Shown here one piece after another: positions 30,351 through 42,000 of a stretch of 64,000 nt of DNA. Position numbers and translations under genes: made by a program. The notes beneath the pieces were generated by a model. The model ran no database searches, had not been told where the DNA came from, and worked only from the letters and a program-made list of their open reading frames with translations. Numbering within the stretch: the first letter of the stretch is position 1; each line of letters opens with the position of its first letter. The stretch is from Amaranthus tricolor (Eukaryota > Streptophyta > Magnoliopsida > Caryophyllales > Amaranthaceae): positions 35,667,385 through 35,731,384 of the forward strand of contig NC_080049.1 in NCBI RefSeq assembly GCF_026212465.1, written 5' to 3'.

Positions 30351-31188
30351 TGTGTTTGTTAGGTGTGCAATAATATGTGCAATTAATAGAGTATATATAG
30401 AGGACGTTATGTTTTGAGTTTGGATATTTTGGTTGTTTCCTCCCAAATTCTGTTTTGAGTCTTTGGTTGTTGCCTCCTAAATAAAGTTTCTCTCCCATGT
30501 TACTGTTTTTTTATTGTTCCCTCTCAAATTGTGTTTTGAGCATTTTGGAATTTGATTTTTGCCTCCCGAATTCTGTTTTCAGTTTTGAAAATTTTGAAAT
30601 TTGATTTTTGGATATTTTGGACTTTTGGATGATGAAACAAAAAGATTTGAAAAATGTGCTTGATTGGTTTAATTTTGTGACCTAATTTTAATACATCGGT
30701 TTATGTTTTGATTTTTTTGAAGTTGATGAAAGAAAAAAATACGCAATCACATGATCAGCAAAGACTGCGACTACCCCATAGCTGTTGAAGAGTTGAAAAG
30801 GCTTGGGGAAATTATGTAGTCGATCTATGTAATTTTATTTTTTCGTTGTTGGAACAGTTAATTGTAACGTATTAGTATTTATGAATTTTAATCAATGGTT
30901 AATTAAGTAATATATAAATTCATGAATGTATTAGTTAGGACTTGTATCAGATTTTCAATATTATTGAGCCATTTATGAATTTTCTGATTTTTTTTATCTG
31001 TTTTCAAAAATTAGAAGGGAAAATTAAAGTTTTCGAGGGAATTATTAATCTAATAAGTAGTCAATCATTAATCTAATAAGTAGTCTTCACTAATTCACTC
31101 TCTCTCCTATTTAAGTGGTCCCATTTGACCCACCTAAAAATTGGTAAAAAGTCAAATGGGACTAATTAGAGGAAAATAGGAGGGTGTG

Positions 31189-31385
31189 TTAAAGAGGTAA
31201 GTCAGCCGACGAATGCCTTATTCTCTTAAACCCCTCCACACCTCAATCGGGATGTAATATAGCTCGACTGCCTTTGTTATCCCCATCTTTTTGAAAGTTT
31301 CTTATACTTCTTCTTTTGAAAATCGGTATAATTTATAATTCATGATAGGCTCTGGATACTTTAGTCCTCCTAAATCGTAAAGAAT
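31189..31385 (-). mobile_element. RTE-like LINE, continuation on the far side of the mariner insertion
   Basis: The minus strand reads KMGITKAVEL..YIPIEVWRGLRE, a stop, then LTYLFN, the segment normally just ahead of the MPEEWR block at 27400. It holds two stops. The 5' border is uncertain; no similarity is recognisable past about 31385. Confidence 0.75.
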
Positions 31386-31536
31386 CCAATCGATGTGATC
31401 GCATTTTCATGATGATTTTGCGCTTTAGGCTAATCGTTGACTTAATCCACTCTTTAGGTCACAAATAAGTTAGCTCAAAGGAGGACTGTAATATTAATGC
31501 AAAATTGCCGAAATATTAATCACAAAAAATTAATAG

Positions 31537-31608
31537 CACCGTTGCCGGGGATTGAACCCGGGCCACCCGTAGGACATGCGGAAAAACTTACCACTATACT
31601 ACAACGAC
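31537..31608 (-). tRNA. tRNA-Asp (GUC), probably decaying
   Basis: The 72-bp minus-strand sequence begins GTCGTTGTAGTATAGTGGTA and ends CCCCGGCAACGGTG, matching plant cytosolic tRNA-Asp. The anticodon loop ATGTCCT gives GUC. The T arm (CCGGG TTCAATC CCCGG) and B box are intact, and a T6 run follows within about 15 bp as a pol III terminator. Against function, the D stem has one T-T clash, the anticodon stem has a C-A clash, and the acceptor closes with G-T in place of G-C. It is a weak gene or a recent pseudogene, with no CCA and no intron. Confidence 0.75.
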
Positions 31609-34600
31609 CTTATTATCATAATTAAAATCATTTTGTTGAAGTACGTGTATTGTCGGAATATTGTACTTGATGTTTTCCTTCATGTGGGTAGATGATTTTT
31701 GAATTAGTTATTTTAATTTATCTTGTTCAATTATTTGATAAATAAAATGACTCTAGCTAGTCTCTATATTATGAGTGTTAAGAAAATAACATATATAGAT
31801 AAAATTTAATAGATTAATGTAAATAATATATTAATTTTCTTATATGTAGAAATTGACTATTGAGTATTTTTGACTTCTATATAACATTAATGCGTATAAT
31901 TAGTGTTTTTTATTGAGAGCCTCCCAACCATATTTCCTGAACTTTTATTACATTAATGTTGGAGTGGAATATTACACTCAAACCTCTTTGTAGATCAACC
32001 ATTGAATCACATCTAATTTATAGTAGAATTCAAGCTAGAGAAGAGTTTCCTTAGAGAGAGCATTTGCAAGTGTCGTTGGCGTGATTATGAGAAGTGGTAA
32101 CTTTATTATACGTCTAAAGTAGAGGTGTTTAAAATACTTTCAGCAATTCGATATTTATCCAACTTTTGTAATCGAATTCGACTTGACCTGACTTTAAAAT
32201 GAATTTAAATTATATAAAATCCAATATAAACACAACACCCGATTTTGAATTGATTCGAAAAATCTGACCCAAAATCAACCCAATGATTCGAGTAAACACA
32301 TCTAGTCTCAAAATCAATTAATATTAAGAGTTAATTTATAAATTTATAAAGTGATTTATATTCTTCTCAGTGTGTCCGATTAACAAATGAGATTTTTTAA
32401 CGTATTAACATAATAAAGGAATAATGTTAGCAAGAGAGAATAGTGGACCCAGCGTAGCATCAAGAATGGGGGTCGGTGGAGGTGGAGCCGTATCGACGAT
32501 GCCAAAATGCAGAGTTTGGCCAGAATAAGATAAAGCCTAGTATTGGGCATTGGTTATTGAATGTGGGTTAATTGTCTGCTACTGAATTACTCTATTCTGA
32601 AACCAGGATTTCAGAGGAAAAACAGTTGGAATTCAATTGAACAGATGTGATGGACATTTCACTATATACCAATATTCCATAAATATTCCAACCTATTTTT
32701 ATTTTTACTTTCCTTTCAATATTCATTGATAATCTTTTATCACTCTATATTGCCCTAGCTTAGCTTATTCAAATTTCTATCCCTTGTCACATTTGCATTG
32801 GATAGAGGGAATAAAATCTAAATTCTTAATAATCAAATCTCGTTTTAGTTGGAAAGTAACTATTACTTTTTTAGACGATGTTCTAAATTCGATTCTTATT
32901 TAGTCCTCTACTTTTCTTGATTTACCATGTGAAAAAAAAACATAAAACCATTTTTTTAATTGTTGAGACTAAGATTTTATCGATATTGTCGTTGCGTTGT
33001 TGCTGCTAATTATCATAAGAATTAAGCAAAGAATTTGTATTTCAAAGTGGACAATAAAGACTCTACTAATTAAATTATATTTATCATAACTCGTAAGAGT
33101 CAAGTCTAGTATTAAAAGGGTTATTTGGAACGCGGTTGATACTTGGTAATTGATTGCATTGGCTGATTAGACTAAGCTGATTTTATAAACTGATTTTGCC
33201 ATCTGATTTTGAGCAAACCAGTTGGTGGGAGAAGCTTGTTTTAATTTAGTTGATTCAAGACATCAATTTTACTAAATACAAGCATAGATGTTTTGAGCAT
33301 TTAACCACCATTTGTACCTTACCAAGCTAATTAAAATTGTCCAAAAAGTAGTTTTACCAAACATCCAAAAATTCGTTTTTACTGTTTATATGCTACTTTG
33401 AAGGAAAGAATTATGAATTTTCACTTCGAGTTAGTATACAACGCAGTTAAAATCAATTTAATTAAAATAGGTGGTAAGACGTCTAATTTTAAATTTAATA
33501 TGGACCAATTGAAATTTATCTATGATAATGATCAATCATATGTGTTATCACAACTTATTTATTATTATGAATATTAATTGGCCTAGTCTTGTTCCCTTAT
33601 GGTCCCCTAATATCATTGGCCATCTCTATACATTATTGGCCTATCAAAGTTCTCCTAGCAATTATTTATTACAAAGAGTACTAACCCTACAAATGATTTA
33701 TATGTTGTTTTGCTAGCTTTTGTAGTTGATTTCTATAAAGAAAGTTTACATATCTTAATCTTGTCATATGTAGCTAGAAATGTCAAAACACTTTGAATAA
33801 CTTTAGACAATCCTACAATATTTTTAGATGTAAAAGTACCTTTTGTAACACTAAGTTAGGTGTCAAATATGAACTTCAAACATGTTAAATGCCAAATCAC
33901 TTTTAGAAAAGTTCATATTTGATGCATCTTCATATATGTTCTATATTGGAATAAGATTTAACTTGAAAATTATAACGTAAACGAAAAATTTTATTGCTGC
34001 TATTAGTTATCTTAATATTTTGGTACTAACTTTTTAAGAGTCTTCTAATCATAACTTTGGATAAAATTGAATTATGTATATAGGGAGGGAATAATTATAG
34101 GGAAAAAAATCCAATGAAATAGTTGTTTTTTTTTTTTTCAAAACAATCTTTTCTAACATTAAAAGATTTTGAAGATAAACACAACAATCTTCCTTTTTCT
34201 TCCATTTGCTCTCGAACTCTCCCCTTCCCTCCACTACACTTCTTTTCAACATTGAAAAGATGAGTATGATAAAAGATAATCAATTGATTTAGAGTCATGA
34301 TTATTAAATAAACACATTTGAGAAACATTAATTTGACCATGTATTAACACCAAAATTCTGTCATTTAATGTTGTGAAATACTCACTACATTTTAGTTATG
34401 GGTACTATTTATTATTCAAGTTGTTTTATATATTGCGGTTAATATGTAAGTAAAAATATAGTCAAGTGGAATCTTGTTTAAATCGTCTAATCGTATACTT
34501 CAATAATATTATTTTTTTATAATTTTTAGATGTGTAAGTTCAACATATAAATAAATAAAATAACACATTAGATTGCGTAAAAAGTCAAATAAATAGAGGA

Positions 34601-35450
34601 AGTATAATTTTTGAAAGCTATTTTCTCTCCAACTAAAAATTCATTTTAGTTCATCTTATATGATTTGATAGATTTCTAGTTTTGCCTATGAGTAGAACCT
34701 TAGACGCTGTTTCAACTCATCTTATCTTTTAATACTTATTTGTTCACGTTGAATTATATCATAGAGGAATAGGTGTATTTTTAAGAAAGTGGTAATAAAT
34801 GAGGAGAGATAATGAATTGTGTGGATGAAATTAAAAGTGAATTAAAATGTATGGATGAGATTAAAAGAAAGTGGTGGACCATTGTCCAAAAATAAAAATA
34901 ATGCAAATTAAATGGGACGGGTTAAAATGGAAAATGATGCAAATTCAATAAAACGGAGGGAGTATCATATAGTCATTTTAAATATTGCTGTATTATATTT
35001 AAAATTACGTAACAAAATTAATGAAACAAAATTTGTACTTATTTCAATATTAATGGGCTGGAGTAGTATAACAATAAGCAAAATCCAATTTAATGGTCCA
35101 TTGAGTAGTACGAGAAGTGTATTATCGCCATAAGCGAACCAAATCAGCTAACACAAATTAAATAAAACGATTTTATGATGAGACTTTCTCGATTGGTCAT
35201 ACTGATCCATGTACATTTAATAAGTTAAAGTGGTTAATGTAAGAATTTGACTAATTATAATTTATCTGGTACTTAGACGGTCTCATACAAAACGAGCTAA
35301 ATCAGCAATGGAGGATGTCGGGAATTGGATTCATGTATCTTCCATGTATACTTTTTTTATATTGGGCCTTGTTAATCAGATCCATAAAAGGGTGTTCCAA
35401 ATATAAAATAAATGGGTCATAAGGCCCAGGTCCTCATATGATCATAGATT
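31609..35450. other. Gene-free AT-rich region
   Basis: I see no coding sequence. The piece at about 33121-33400 shares phrases (tgattagactaa, AAAATTGTCCAA) with 38315-38560, suggesting one worn repeat family. A Stowaway-type right end (ACGGAGGGAGTA) lies at about 34949-34960, without a clear partner. A GAGACGG-type MITE remnant lies near 35165-35300. Confidence 0.5.
35165..35300. mobile_element. Small MITE remnant with TTAGACGGTCTCATACAAAA end
   Basis: It opens ACGATTTTATGATGAGAC and closes TTAGACGGTCTCATACAAAA, in inverted relation. It is similar to 23663-23805 and 56605-56712. Confidence 0.4.
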
Positions 35451-35454
35451 TAAC

Positions 35455-36520
35455 GAAAATTATAAAAAAAAAAACTACCTAATCTATAAATCTATTTGCA
35501 AAAAACTATCTTATGTATTTTTTTTTTGCAAAAACTTCTTAATGATATTTTTTTTGCAAATGACTACCACTTTACGGAAAATGTTAATTGATCGTTAAGT
35601 TTGAGGGTTTGACCAATTTGAGAGGTTAAGTTGTCTATGTGGCAGTATTTCATTGGTCCTCGTTTTTTAAATAATTAAAATTAAAACACATAATTTAACA
35701 AAATAAAAAAACAAAAGATATTTGACATCATTTTTACCCATCATAATGATTTTTTTTCTAAAAAACGGACGTCGTTATTACCCTTATGGGATAACTCTTT
35801 CAAAAATCCGGTCGAAACAAGTACTTATTCGCCATTTAATTTTTCGAAGCAGCATATTTTCGATTACCCATAAGGATGTTCCGACTGTATTTTCGAAAGA
35901 GTTATCCCATAAGGGTAATTGCGGCGTCCGTTTTTTTGAAAAATCATCGTTATGATGGGTAAAAATGACGCTAAATTTCTTTTTTGGTTTATGTGTGGGG
36001 AAATAGGCAAATAAGTACTTATTTCGACCGGATTTTCGAAAGAGTCCCATAAGGATAATCGCAACGTCCGTTTTTTGAAAAAAATCACTATGATGCGTAA
36101 AAATGACGTCAAATATTTTTTTCGGTTTACGTATAGGAAAATAGGCGAATAAGTAATTGTTTCGACTGGATTTTCAAAAGAGTTAGGCACATAAGGATAA
36201 TTGTGACATCCATTTTTTGGAAAAAGATCGTTATGATAGATAAAAATGACGTCAATTTATTTTTATTTTGATAATTTATGTGTTCTAATTAAATTTTTTA
36301 AAAAAATGAGGCCTAATGAGATACTGCCACATAGACAACTTAACCTCTCAAATTGGTCAAAACCCTCAAACTTAACGGTCAACTAACGTTTTCTGTTAAA
36401 TGGTAGTCATTTGCAGAGAAATATATCAGATAAAGTAGTTTTTTGTAAGAAAAAAAATACATAATATAGTGTTTTGAAAATAAACCTATAAGTTAGATAG
36501 TTTCTTATAATTTTTCCTAA
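35455..36520. mobile_element. Long-inverted-repeat (foldback or MULE-like) element with internal 140-bp repeats
   Basis: The outer arms of about 200 bp (about 35455-35665 and 36310-36520) are inverted copies; both contain CTTAACCTCTCAAATTGGTC in one or the other orientation. The interior is built from a ~140-bp unit marked by CCGGTCGAAACAAGTACTTAT and CCGTTTTTTTGAAAAA, present in direct copies starting at about 35928, 36068 and 36210, and once inverted at about 35720-35830. No transposase is present. A clean target-site duplication was not found, so MULE against other foldback class is undecided. Confidence 0.75.
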
Positions 36521-37141
36521 ATTTAAGTATACTCGGTATATAAAATCATATATGGTTCATAGACAAATATCATCCCTTATTATATCATTATAATACCTAT
36601 AAATTTGTTAATACCTAGATTTCATCATGCAAGTACATAGTATTTACATATTAGAAATTAAACATTTTATTTTAAATGTTAAAAATCTTGAGTAATATGA
36701 AGTATTCCTATTCCTTTGATGTTATAATGCATGATTGATATCTGTTGATTTATTTTCTTACATAAATTATTATATAAAACGATCTTATTATAAGATACGT
36801 ATTATACAAAAATTAAATACGTATTATACAGAAATTAAATATTTCAATTAATGAGAATGAGATTTCTTATTTTGACTCAAGAGAGCAATTGATTTTCTTA
36901 TCACTAATACTCTAAATAGGGATGGAAATTTTATCACCTTTTGGTGGTCAAATTGATCATCACTTTAGTTGCTTTGAGATATTCGTTGTAGCAATTGATG
37001 GCTTGCAATTGCATCAAGGTATGGTCAAGTTTGTCTCCCACAACCCCTTTGATGTAATCTCTAAACTGCGTTCGTTTTCAATTCATTTATTTGTGTCGTC
37101 CTAACTCGAATAGTATTTGCTATGGCAACATAAGGGCAAAG
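36521..37141. other. Spacer between two transposons
   Basis: AT-rich sequence without recognisable features, apart from the left 8-bp hAT duplication GGGCAAAG at 37134-37141. Confidence 0.5.
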
Positions 37142-38173
37142 TAGAGCTGTTCATGGGTGGAGTTGGGCGGGTAGCGGACCGGATATTTGCTATAAAATCT
37201 ACCCGCGGGCACAAATATACAAAATCGCGCCCGCATTTGAGGGCATAATTTTTTGTCGCTACCCGCCCATTTTTAAAGCGGGCGGGACCCGCGGGTAGGC
37301 AGGTATTTATTACATAAATATCAAAAATATAATACAAAATGTAAAGTTGGGTTTTAATAATAATTAAAATACAATACATTGTCCAAATTACTCCAAATAC
37401 ATAAAAAGTCTCAAAATACTCGAATTACATGTATATAAAAATACATAAAATGTTTCAAAGAAATGAAGAAATTACAAAAATTATGCTACATCAAATAAAC
37501 GAAAATCAGAAAAGAGGCGGCCAACATTCTGCTACAACATTCAACAGAAACAAAAATCAGAAATTACATAAAAAAAATTCTGCTACATCAAAAGGGTAAC
37601 TTAAATTTACAAGAAAACAAGAATTACAGTCAAGAAAAACAAAAGGAATTACAGGAATTTACAAGAAAAAGAAAAACAAAAACAAAAATCAGAAATACTA
37701 CCTGAGACAGCCGCAGTTCTGGAGGACAACCGCAGCAGGCGCCAATCGCCGGGAAGCTTTAATGGAGATTGGAGAATGGAACTGTGAAGCCGTGAGGGAG
37801 GAATGAAGAAATGTGAAGCCGTGTGCCCGTGAGGGAGAAATGAAGAAGGCAAGAACTGAAAAGCAGGTTTTGAAATTTTAGGGTAGCTTAAAACATTAAA
37901 AGAGACGCTTCCTTACTTCCTTTTTTTTTCTTTTTTTTTCTTTTGGGTAACTTAATATAATTGATTATTAAAAACTAAATATATATTAAACTAAGCAGGC
38001 GGGCGGGTATACCCGCGGGTATTTTTTTAGTGTCGCTACCCGCCCATTTATCTTGGCGGGCGGGTACTACCCGTCCAAACTTAAATTTTTATAAAAAAAC
38101 GCTGTCCATGCCCGCCCGTTTTTCGAGCCGGGCGGACCGGGCCTGGCGGGTAGCCCGCCCATGAACAGCTCTA
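37142..38173. mobile_element. Non-autonomous hAT-type DNA transposon (1,032 bp)
   Basis: Perfect 8-bp duplications GGGCAAAG flank it (37134-37141 and 38174-38181). The ends are inverted: TAGAGCTGTTCATGGGTGG on the left, and CCCATGAACAGCTCTA closing the right. Subterminal regions are dense in GCGGGCGGGTA and CCCGCGGGTA blocks against an AT-rich interior. The interior has a short minus-strand ORF (37649-37852) without known domains. No transposase, so it depends on one encoded elsewhere. Confidence 0.92.
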
Positions 38174-38181
38174 GGGCAAAG

Positions 38182-39096
38182 CAGCCTCTTCAATGTTTTT
38201 TTAGACTGATGTAGAATTAATATTAGGGACGTTATTTGATCACTGATTAAGGGTACCATCTAAACATGATCTTATCAACTAAGTAAGTTGACATTCACAG
38301 AAAATATAGTGGTAGAGGTGTTTGGCAACAATCGATAGCTAATAAGAGTGACTGATTTGAACAACTGATTAGACTAACTGATCTTAAACACACCGGCGAG
38401 AACATTTTGTTGTAATTAATTAGTTGATTCATAACAACAAGCTATTTCAACCAGCTTATTTATTAGAACTAGAAGTGGATGACCACCTAATCATCTAATT
38501 CCTCGCGAATAAGCTAAAATTGTCCAACAAGCTATTTCGAAAAACACATTGGCCCACGACGTGCCACATTTACCTTATCAAATTCACCATCTTATAATCA
38601 ATTTTGGAGTTATTTCTGCATACATAATCGTATCGTGTTATAAACTATAATTTGAGAATGAATTTCCACCTCACAAAAAACACATTATTAATTATATATG
38701 ACTCACAACTCACAAATTACAATTCGTGAGGCATGACCCACTTGGCTCCTCATGTCACGAATTCAATGTCTAGCCCTAATTTCTAATGCGCCAAAGATAT
38801 TTGGGAGGCTTTGCAAGGAATGGAGGTGTAGTATATGCCTGGGTCCCTTATTGGTGCACTAGTGGTGTCCAACTGCCCAACCATAGAGCCGGTGCGCAAA
38901 ACTAACAATATAATTCCACCACCAACTAGGGAATCTCGATCAATTACCCAACAACTCCAATTCTTGAGCCGCTTCTCAATTTGGCGGTCACATTTTCTTC
39001 ATTACCTAATTTATTCTTCCCTTCTTGTTCTTCCCCAATTTCTACCGTTTTCCCTATCTTCTTCAATCTTTACTTTACTCCATCTTCTTCCTCAAC
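38182..39096. other. Spacer and probable promoter/leader of the F-box gene
   Basis: It holds a worn repeat at about 38315-38560 (see 33121-33400). From about 38990 it becomes pyrimidine-rich (TTCTTCCCTTCTTGTTCTTC), as in a 5' UTR. No TATA box was assigned. Confidence 0.45.
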
Positions 39097-42000
39097 ATGA
39101 AGCAGAAAACATGGCCTTCTCAATCCAGAACTTCACCTTTCTCCGCACTTCCTTTATCTAAACCCCACCAAATTTCCAAACCCCACAATCCCAAATCTTT
39201 CATTTTTAACCATCCGATTATTCCCCACCTCATTTCTTCACCATCAGAGCACCATCATCAACACCGTGATTTCTCATCCTTACCGTACGATCTCCTCAAC
39301 AAAGTAGCATCTGGGTTCTCACAACGCGACTTAAACGCTGCGTCTTTGGTTTGTAAGTCATGGAATGATGGGTTGAGGCCTATGAGAGAAGCTATGTTGC
39401 TTTTGAGATGGGGTAAAAGGTTTAAACATGGACGGGCCGGAGTTCGGGCCAATTTAGACAAGGCTTTGGATTCTTTCTTGAAAGGTGCAGCCCGAGGCTC
39501 AAGTCTTGCTATGGTGGATGCAGGGTTAGTTTATTGGGAAATGGGAAAAAGAGAAGAAGGGGTTTCTTTGTATAGGAAAGCTGCTGAACTTGGTGATCCT
39601 GCTGGTCAATGTAATTTGGCTCTTGCTTATTTACAAGGTATAATCATTTTGTTTCTGGGTATAGTATTTGTTATTTGTGGAATTCAATTTTCTGTGGGTG
39701 ATTTCAAATTGTTATGCTTGTGCTTGTGAATGGTAATGTAGGCTCTTAGGACTTAAATTGGGTGTTTGAAATGATTTTCCTTGTTTAGTTTTTAAGTTAT
39801 ATGAACAAAAACATTTCTAAAAAGAACTCAACTTTCTTTGTTTATTCATTATACTTCATTAGGAAATAGTAGCAGTAGACATTTGTGAACTAATTAATAC
39901 TAAGTGTATGTATTAGGTGTGGGTTTTAAGTCGCATAGTGGCAATAATATAACATTGCCTCAGCCCTCAAGGTCACTGAACTGGATCTTGCCTAAAGGAG
40001 GTAAGAATCTATGAATTATTTCCATCGTAAATTTGTAATAGTAGAGAAGCTATTTTCTATTGTCCGAAGGAACAACCACTTGAAGCTTGACGTTAATTAA
40101 AAGTGCATATGTAATTTGTTAACCCAGGAGGACTGTAAAGGGATTAAACTAAATATGTCAAAGAGGATTGTTCTTGTAGTGGAGAAGTAGTGTTACAATT
40201 GTTTCCAGTATTATTTTGAATGAGGTAGAAGAATAGAAACAAATGATTAGTTTTTGTAAGAGCTTAGAAGAGTGTATATGATTGGACTTGATATTCTTGA
40301 AGGAAATGCAACAATAGGATGGTGAGAGTGAGAAAAGAATAAATGTGATATTTACCTTACAGTCATTTCATGGAGTTCATACAAGTTATGTGTAGAGATG
40401 GTTTTTAGTGGGGGGCTTAAGATTATTGACGATTGAATCTTGGATGGTATGGGTGTTTAATATGAGCCACTTTGCAAATTTTGTGGAGTTTCATGTGTAA
40501 ATATATTCATGGGTTAGCTTTTATGTGGATGTCTTATCATGAGGCCCTCGAAACATTGGGAATGCTGAGTAAGTGAACTTTTAACTCAGACCTTGTTGTG
40601 TGTGCAGTAATATGATGTGCTGAGTAACCACGTTATTGTAAGGAGAGTGCGGATAGTTAGTAATATGAGTTTATTTTGGGTGCATGTGACTCATTGGGGC
40701 AAAATATGGAATGGATGCACCGGGAGTTTTGTTTTAGAGGATCACAACCGCTGTTCATTGAAGAAGAGCTGTGCTGTAAAGCGCAAAGAGAAGGGGCTTG
40801 CGTTTAGTTGAGGGATTATGAAGCCCGAGTCAGAATTGGATTTTAATGTTTTTAGCCTTTGTCAAGATTAAGTAGTTTAGACTGATAAGGAGACATTATG
40901 GCATGGGTATTTAGTGATTGTGAGTAGCAAGAATTCTGTTTTGGTAAATAGTGATCCAATGTAGGGAAGGATAAGGATATTTAGTGGCTGAAGATGGATA
41001 CCAAAGGTTTGTGATTTAAAGAGCCTATCAAACTGTCATTAATGCCGTCGTTTTGAAGGAATAGGGTGTAAGTAATTTCCATCTTGTTGTTGATAATATT
41101 CTCATTTGGGGCTTGTGGTTCGAAATTCTCCGTTCTTTGATTTGGAGAGAGTAGGATCGGGATTTTTGTTGTTGCCTTGTGCTGTCATTTATTGCTGATG
41201 GGCTTTGTACTTCCACTATTGAGTAATTTAACTTCTGCTGCAGTTTATAAAAACAAGCCGAGGAGAGGCACAATTCTGCTACAGGAGACTTGTGACTTAA
41301 AGTTGCTGACAATTGTCTTAACTATTAGCTTTGCAAGGAAGTAGATATTAGTGCCTTAGTGATTTCCATCTTGTTCCTAAATCCTAATGGTATACTTAGT
41401 TGTAGTTCTTGGTTTGTGATTTCCCTTTTTTTGGTTAAGTGAGAGGATATTAAGATTAGGATATTTATTGTAGCCTAGTACATTTTGTTAAAAATTCAAT
41501 AAGAACAGGAAATCAAAGGTGACACACCTTTCAGTGTAAGTCAGAATGAAACTTTTGAAATAAGTAAATCTGGTATTTTTTTCAACTTGAAACAATTAGG
41601 TAGACCAGGGCTAAAGCGTCTTAGCTGGACGTGGATTATACTTTTGATACTGAAGGGTTAAAAAGCTTATTAGTTCGAGAATTTGGGCTTGTACATTAAT
41701 GGATGTAAGGAAGGTGGTTACTCGTGCTTGGTCATCAAATGGCAAGTTGAGATGTTGGACCTCTTCTGGTAACAATAGAAATTAGGTTATACCATTGGCA
41801 ATGAAGTGTTGGATTGGTGATGAATTGATGTTGGCGAGGCTTTACCAATCAATCTGTGTTATTGTGTTTTAGATATAAGATGCTTACTTTGTGAGTTCAG
41901 AACATTCTCATTCTGTGCATTTAAGACTTATTAATATTGAAGTGGCAGAATACTAGAGTTAAGTGTAATGAGAAGAAGAGAAACATCTTTCACCTTTCAC

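Larger units (their letters stand above)
27414..31186 (-). mobile_element. Mariner-like element (plant MLE), 3.77 kb, inserted into the LINE
   Basis: The inverted ends read inward CTCCCTCCTCTTCTCTATAT (left) and CACCCTCCTATTTTCCTCTA (right); both continue with a shared TTAGTC(T/C)CATTT. This is the Stowaway/mariner terminal type. The left flank is TA (27412-27413). The right flank is TG (31187-31188), which reads as a once-mutated TA. Removing the element with one TA rejoins the LINE reading frame exactly, fixing both borders. It carries a broken transposase on the minus strand (28932-30350) and an opposing acidic ORF (28203-28484). Its length is similar to that recalled for the beet Vulmar-type MLE. 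Confidence 0.9.

Noticed and set aside
34379..34960. One or two Stowaway MITEs
   Set aside because: Single ends such as AGAGGAAGTATA and ACGGAGGGAGTA are visible, but I could not pair them with convincing left ends.
37649..37852. 67-residue ORF inside the hAT element
   Set aside because: No domain, short, and bounded by repeat sequence; not supported as a gene.
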